Positions 58,544-64,000 of a stretch of 64,000 nt of DNA are shown one piece after another. The notes beneath the pieces were generated by a model. The model did no database searches and was not told the DNA's origin. It saw nothing but the letters and a program-made list of their open reading frames with translations. Position 1 is the first letter of the stretch. Every line of letters begins with the position of its first letter. Position numbers and translations under genes: made by a program. Source of the DNA: Mikania micrantha. Its lineage: Eukaryota > Streptophyta > Magnoliopsida > Asterales > Asteraceae. The stretch lies in contig CM018683.1 of NCBI GenBank assembly GCA_009363875.1, positions 48,783,711 through 48,847,710 of the forward strand. Direction: 5' to 3'.

Positions 58544-60635
58544 TGTGAGGCCCCGAAACCGGACGCCTCGCAGAGGTTGGTTTCCATCATAACACATAGC
58601 TCTTAAACTAAAAACTTTCATAATCATGCAGCGGAAATGTAAACATAGTTTGATAAACAGAATTCAATAAAGTGTCTGTATCAAAGTCATATCGAATTGC
58701 CAAAACCAACGGATCGTCTGAATTGATGCCCGAGGTCCATGCCTTCTCTTATCATAGCTTTAACCTGACATACATGCTAAATCAAGTCAGCTTACGCTGG
58801 TGAGTTCTAGTTTTCATACAACATCGTAAACGTTTTGTTAAGTTAGAACATGATTAACATAAAAACATCATTTCGTTCACATAACCCACAACGTTGTCAT
58901 ATAAAAACCATAATCATCATCATCATACAACCACTGTAACAGTGGGCTTATGCCGGCACAAGGCTCCATAACTATTGATCTGCCCCGCCGAAGCGTTCTA
59001 CAGATCCATACTTACCCAGTAGCAAGTACTAGAGCAACCATTCTTACCCCATATGAATACGGGAGCAACGCCATACTTACCCCGTAACGAGTACGGGAGC
59101 AACCATACTTTCCCCATACGAATACGGGAGCAACCATACTTACCCCATACGAATATGGGAGCAACATCATACTTACCCCGTAACGAGTACGGGAGCAACC
59201 ATACTTACCCAGTAACAACTACTGGAGCAAGATACTTACCCCATACGAATATGGGAGCAACCATCGTAACATGATGCATTAGCACCATATCATCATTCAG
59301 CATAACATCGTAACATTATCCTAATAACATAGGATTTCTCATAACAGGCTATGCTAGTATCATATCATCATAACATCCCGGCATCATACACATGTCATGC
59401 TAGCAGCACATCATCATATCATTCATCATGGCATCATAAACACATTATGCTAGCATATATTCGTCATAGCATCATACTTTCATCATAGCCTGGCTAGGAT
59501 TTCATTATAACATAACATCTGTAATTATCGTCATAGCATGTTATCATTCAGTTTATCATCATAACATACTAACATGCACTCATCATACTTAGCATACTTT
59601 CATGCATAATTCATGCTAACACATAAACATGCACACATAGTCAGGGCATATCATCATTCATTCATCATCATCATAAGCACATAACATCATAGACATAACA
59701 ATAAGCTTGTATGCCAGCCCAAAACATTAAACATAAAATAGGGCGTCTAGAATTCACCTGATAGTAGACTCCTGTTATCCTTAGCTGAACTCCTTAGCTA
59801 GGGCCTTAGGGACCTACATTAGTTACATCGTCTCATTACATACCATTTTAGACTTAGGATATATTCTAAGTCCTCAAAACCTCCTAACTAGCCTCACCAG
59901 TACTCGAAATACTGGTGTACTCGTTTTCCCATGTGTACTCGAATTCCCTTGTGTATTCGAACTTAGAGACTACACGAAATTAGTGTACACGAACTGGTGT
60001 ACTCGAAGACAGTGTATATGAAACCTTTGGGCTTTCGAGTACACCCCTTTGGGTCATAATTTCGAGTACTCATCCTTTTCTTCATAAAACATATCAGAAA
60101 TTCATCTAAGACCTTGGGGATCTAGTTTCTAGGTTCCTTAGGTTGTTACCAACACACTGGAACCTCAAAGTTTCGATCTTTATGCATAAAGGTGTGAGCT
60201 TTGTGCATAAGTGCTCTTCCATCTAACAATCCTAACTTTTGTATAAAAACCGTAACTTTTATACACAAACCACTTACTTGTAGTTAGATGATCCCTCCTA
60301 CAGATTCTCGTGCGTTTCCCCTTCCGTTTGGTCGATTAAAAGCTCGACCTTTGCAGTGCTCGAACTCCGATTCGTGTACTCGAGAGAAGATGTGCTTCAG
60401 CCAAAGGTTAGCACGTTTCCCAAGGCCCTACTATTTATTTGTAGTGTCCTGTACCCGGAATATGAGGGATGTTCGAATACAGTATTTCGAGTACAGTGTA
60501 CTCGAAGGCTAGACTTCGAGTACACGAACCCGAGGCCTTAACATTTTATTTTTCGCCCATTTCTCACAAGTTAATTATCCGTTACCCATTCTTAAGTCCA
60601 AATAACTTGTGTTTTAGAGAATTTGGGATGTTACA
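58544..60635 (-). repeat. 5' LTR of element D
   Basis: An uninterrupted LTR of 2,092 bp. On the sense (minus) strand it starts TGTAACATCCC and ends GGGGCCTCACA. The TATA box position seen in the 3' LTR is altered here (TTTATTTGTAG on the plus strand near 60432). It contains TACTCGAA-type clusters at 59893-60075 and 60357-60530 and the full hairpin array at 59005-59262. Confidence 0.93.
59005..59262 (-). repeat. Eight-unit hairpin array in D 5' LTR
   Basis: Eight tandem units of 31-34 bases share the frame CATACTTAC-stem-loop-stem-AGCAAC. Three stem types alternate: CCCATA/TATGGG (loop TTCG on the sense strand), CCCGTA/TACGGG (5-base loop) and CCAGTA/TACTGG (5-base loop). Units two and four mix CCCATA with TACGGG, which pairs by G-U wobble on the sense strand. 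Unit one has one mismatch in this LTR but is perfect in the other. The array lies downstream of the TATA box, in what should be transcribed leader. Confidence 0.88.
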
Positions 60636-60968
60636 TCAAAACAACAACAATCAAGGTAAAAATGAAGCTAAATTTTTGGTTTTAGGGTCTTCTCAACTAG
60701 CCGGAAATCTTGAACTTGTAACCGGTGGTAGGCACCTCGAATCTCATCAAAACAACATGAAAATGAATTTAGGGCACTTGGAAAATGATAGAACTACATC
60801 TTCATTGCTCGCAGCTTGTGTCGACAATAACCAGCTGTTTCTCGATACTATTATCCTGATGAACTCCAAGTAGTTTAAACATCAGTTGAGACATAAATAA
60901 TCAGCTATAAAGATCAAACAATGCAAGAGAAATGAGATATTATTGACGGTGTTTCAAAAATATATAAG

Positions 60969-63898
60969 TGTGACAACTGTTACCTGACCGTTCGGCAATC
61001 GTACGGTATGTGTACTTTCATAACTATTTTGTGCAATTACATATGTGAATAAGAATTACGTGATTACAATTTGGGGGAAATTTATGACTTGCGAGTACAA
61101 ATAACAAGAACAGCTCGGTTGTGATCTGATTCCCTTGGTAACAGGAATCAGATAACTACAACATGATGAGAAAACAATGTGCAATCAATGAGAACAAGTG
61201 AAACAGTAAGTCAAGTTGTGATTGTCAATGAGAATGTCCAATCCAAAACAGTAATCTAATAATATTAAACTTACAGAATGTTTGTGTGGGTGACGATTTT
61301 ATAATTTTTTGAATTTTAATTAATTTTATTAATAGTTTTAAACATGAACATCCAAATGCTAAACACATTTGAAATACAATAAAGTTGTATTTGGATAGTA
61401 AAAATCTAATAATGTATCTATATAGAAAACCTTATTTTTCATCAACCTTTACATATTAAAAATGGTTGAAAATTATAATAGTAAGACTTTTTTATAATAA
61501 TTTTTACTTTCTCGTTATCATGTTAAACATATTACTATATATACATTTTAGAACTTTGTGAACAGTAATATTATTTTTTTATTATTTTTTATGTAAATAG
61601 CTAATAATGTGAGCAACGATATCATCTTTTAATCTAAATCAAATGGCAAATCATGGTCACATGTGTCATCTAACTTCCCCAACCTCATGTCCAATTCTTA
61701 AATGTACCATTATTTTGTTTCTTTCCATCGATTTTTCAACTATAAGAATAAAAAAGAGTAACAATTCTTAAGTTAAATAATTAAACATTCAAGGGTTCAA
61801 ACATGAGAAGAGAAGGTTAACGTTCCAAATGATATATGTAAAGAAGAAAACCCAATCAGAAAGTAAAGCCATCGTCGTGTTCGTTCGGGTGACGATTCGT
61901 ACGAATACGCGCAAAGGTGATACGATCTGACGAAATTGTCAAAATAAACGTTTTCAAAACTTTAGAAATAATAAAAAGGAATTTAAAAGCAAGACTGAGC
62001 AAACCATCTACCTTCTTCCACCTTCTTCGTCATTTAATACACCATCTACCTCCTCTCTCTCTAAAATATCCGGAACTTTCTCTCTCTACACTCTCTTTAG
62101 ATTTTGAACACTCAACCACCTCATTTCTTAGCCAAATCAAGAGATCTTCGTACAAAAACGATCCTCGGAACATATACAACAGGAAAGTACAAGAGATCGG
62201 AGTTCAAATAGACCAGAATCGAGGTAAAGATCAAGATAAATTTCGGGTTTTAGGATTTTGTTCAAAACGAGACATTGAACTTGTAAACCGATTTTTACCC
62301 ATCAACCCTCATGATATTTGCATGAAAATGATCTTAGCACACTTCGAAAATAGTAAAGATTAAGTTTGGAGAGTTTGTGAATGGCTGGAAAAGTGTGGGG
62401 ATTAGTATCGACACATGATCCTAAGGAAGATGATAGTATCGATGGACTATCATTACCACTGAACTTGGCATCGATATTACTAGGTGTGATGGTCACCCCA
62501 GCCCAAAACCCCTGTTGATATTGTTAGTATTGACGAGTCCAAGGAGGATGATTCTCGGTACCATCGATATTAATATCTTCGATGAACATGTCATGGATTC
62601 TAAGCTAGCTTAGATACTGTTAGTATCAACAGGAGGGTCTTCAGCCTCATTGTCGATATTAACAAGTTTGACGCCCCTGCATGGCTGTTAAAATCATCGA
62701 TAATAGTTCGTGAATGAGGTTCAAGTATTTTAGATTACAAGTTAAGCCATAATAACCAAATTCAAGCTAATGGGACATGGATGAAAGGAGTTAGTATCGG
62801 TGGATGGATAAGTGTTTTACAAGTTAAATGAGACTAAAAACAATATCATTGGATGAAAAGAATTTGGTTAAGATGATAGTTTTGGCAAAGTATCCTTAGA
62901 ATTTCACTTAGTGTTCACCAATTTAAAGTATTTTAAAATGTAAAAATTTCTTAAATTCTACATGGTTTTGATAAAGTACTTTCATAATAGAATAAAAAAT
63001 AATTATTGACGATAAATAACTTATTTAAACTTACTTACTTAGTGTAAACAAATAACAAAAGACTTTGAAAGTTTATAACTATTGAAAGTCTTAATGTTTT
63101 CAAAACATACATTGAGTGTAAGGCCTAAGGTCAAGTTCAAGATAATTAACAATGAGATATCACAAACTACTAAAATTAACTCAAATGCGTAAGTGTTTGT
63201 ATATATATATATTTGAAATTCAAGTTATATTTAGGACAAAGGTAATCAAGTAAAGTCAAATAGAATTAACGCGGAGTTATAACAAAGTAAACTATAAGTA
63301 GGGTTATCCATAACACAAAAACCATACTTACAAGTGTGAACATCAAATAAATCAATCACATTGAATACAACACACATCACAACAACGAGCGCCTACATTA
63401 TTTGTTAATAGTCAACCAACACAATACCAAGGTGAGTTCGTTTGCCCCTTTTCTAATCTTGTGATTTCAAAATGTTGGGCCGAGAAGCATGCTAAACTCT
63501 TTTATTAAAGATTTTAGTACAATTATACATTATTTATCACAATGATGTAACAAAAGTTATACTCTTGTTAATACATCTACATCTATGTATGTTTACATCA
63601 ATGTTATCATGTGTCAATTGTGAATCCAAGTGCATTAAGTCCCTTTTACTTCGTTTACCAGTAAGTGATCATGGCTAGGACCACCGGTAACATAGTGGTA
63701 CCATAAGTTCGACAAACTTCTGGCGAGTGAGGTCGGTACGTTATGCGTATCATAAGGAACATTTGGTCGGTATCGTATGACCGGTGGTAGGGGCAGCAAC
63801 AGTCAAGTTTGGTTAACGGCCACATGGGTGATATTAATAAACAGAATCTGCTAATAGTTGTACCACATATGTTCTGTAGACTACCAAGACTGAGAGAC
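60969..63898 (+). mobile_element. LTR G, partial, paralogue of solo LTR F
   Basis: It starts TGTGACAACTGTTACC after ATAAG (60964-60968), at the same site in LTR E as F occupies in LTR E'. It follows F to about the F position 5330, then similarity stops near 63898, so its end is missing or displaced. Differences from F are a 515-base AT-rich insertion (61298-61814), a deletion over the MITE site (near 61990), and scattered substitutions. The possible exon 1 donor is at 62223/62224. Confidence 0.8.
61298..61814. other. AT-rich insertion in LTR G, unclassified
   Basis: It is absent from F. It starts right after the GTGACGAT core of the first palindrome and ends before GGTTAACGTTCC. It contains a short inverted pair (ATCCAAAT at about 61349 and ATTTGGAT at about 61390). 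No open frame, clear terminal repeats or target duplication were found. Confidence 0.5.
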
Positions 63899-64000
63899 TC
63901 TTACATCCAACAATTTCAAGTAAATTTCGACTCTTACATCCTTTACATTTCACATTCATATTTGTTGCATTTCGTTTAATTATGTTTAATTAGACGAGCC
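63899..64000. other. Unassigned right edge
   Basis: This is sequence past the break in LTR G. CTTACATCCAACAATTT resembles the end of the leader of LTR H (near 9799), which hints at another LTR fragment, but the stretch is too short to assign. Confidence 0.3.

Larger units (their letters stand above)
30000..60635 (-). mobile_element. Element D: Ty3/gypsy retrotransposon, TSD TCAAA, hosting B
   Basis: It is a minus-strand element flanked by TCAAA at 29995-29999 and 60636-60640. The 5' LTR is 58544-60635 (2,092 bp). The 3' LTR is 30000-53606, interrupted by B; without B it is about 2,158 bp. The internal region is 53607-58543. The LTRs start TGTAACATCCC and end GGGGCGTCACA or GGGGCCTCACA on the sense strand. 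In the first 600 bases the two LTRs differ at a dozen or more sites (about 2-3%), so D is older than A and B. The 66-base length difference is a gap at 52807-52872 between CAGTA repeats. Confidence 0.95.
29071..60968 (+). mobile_element. 3' LTR E, split by element D and continuing into LTR G
   Basis: The LTR starts TGTGACAACCAGTACGCC right after the polypurine tract at 29070. The real LTR sequence is 29071-29999 and 60641-60968; everything between belongs to D and B. It matches LTR E' (921-2435) closely but not the 5' LTR H at the other end of its internal region. It has a TATAAAAGC box near 29774, a CT-rich leader and a possible donor AG/GTAAAA at 60655/60656. D is inserted in the leader 15 bases before that donor. 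About 260 bases present in E' (near 1975-2280) are missing here. Confidence 0.8.

Noticed and set aside
59012..59274. Overlapping open frames with repeated peptides (such as GATPYLPRNEYGSNHT) on both strands
   Set aside because: They are translations of the hairpin array in D's LTR; open in several frames only because the repeat unit lacks stops.
29071..60968. H and E as matching 5' and 3' LTRs of one ordinary element
   Set aside because: Their ends (TGTAACATCAGTGCC versus TGTGACAACCAGTAC) and bodies belong to different families, so they cannot come from one round of reverse transcription.
61917..62363. 148-codon frame in LTR G that might be a small gene
   Set aside because: It covers the leader and possible exon 1 of the LTR; F has stops in the matching region and there is no domain.

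Overview
This window is eukaryotic repeat DNA, almost certainly from a eudicot plant with a large genome. An Asteraceae host is only a guess, from the long-LTR Ty3/gypsy style. I found no host gene, tRNA, rRNA or bacterial feature. Nearly every base can be assigned to LTR retrotransposons of the Ty3/gypsy (Metaviridae) superfamily. Their polyproteins have the order gag, protease, reverse transcriptase, RNase H, integrase and a chromodomain-like tail, and they are primed by initiator tRNA-Met. By eye they resemble the Tekay/Del group of chromoviruses.

Layout, left to right: a TA/TG microsatellite (1-107); a hairpin-type inverted repeat (136-339); a decayed internal 3' end followed by LTR E' (609-8932), into which solo LTR F (2436-6324, TSD ATAAG) is inserted, itself carrying a Mutator-type MITE (2976-3256). 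LTR H starts at 8933, is split by the full-length minus-strand element A (10818-24104, TSD GAAGT, two 4,233-bp LTRs with about 8 differences), and ends at 26239. It is followed by a primer-binding site, a small zinc-knuckle ORF and decayed pol (26240-29070). A different LTR, E, then begins at 29071. Minus-strand element D (30000-60635, TSD TCAAA) sits in E. Inside one LTR of D sits element B (30606-52049, TSD CCATA), an unusual LTR-internal-LTR-internal-LTR tandem on the plus strand. After D, LTR E resumes (60641-60968) and holds LTR G (60969 to about 63898) at the same site where F sits in E'.

Order of events inferred from nesting: E with F/G is oldest and duplicated; H and D came next; A and B are youngest. 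No element reads as fully intact: A has a one-base frameshift in integrase, B has three in-frame stops shared by both copies plus frameshifts in copy 2, and D has one in-frame TGA.

The most interesting signals lie in the long LTRs: (i) a tandem array of eight short hairpins in D whose stems change in a compensating way; (ii) clusters of a short family-specific motif (CGAACC in A, B and H; TATCGA-like in E', F and G; TACTCGAA-like in D); (iii) paired inverted repeats around an invariant GTGACGAT core about 102 bp apart; (iv) islands that look like splice sites and a second TATA box, kept between otherwise diverged LTRs; (v) evidence that the middle LTR of B is a recombinant, and that the H/E block is a chimera from unequal crossing over. 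All copy comparisons were made by eye.
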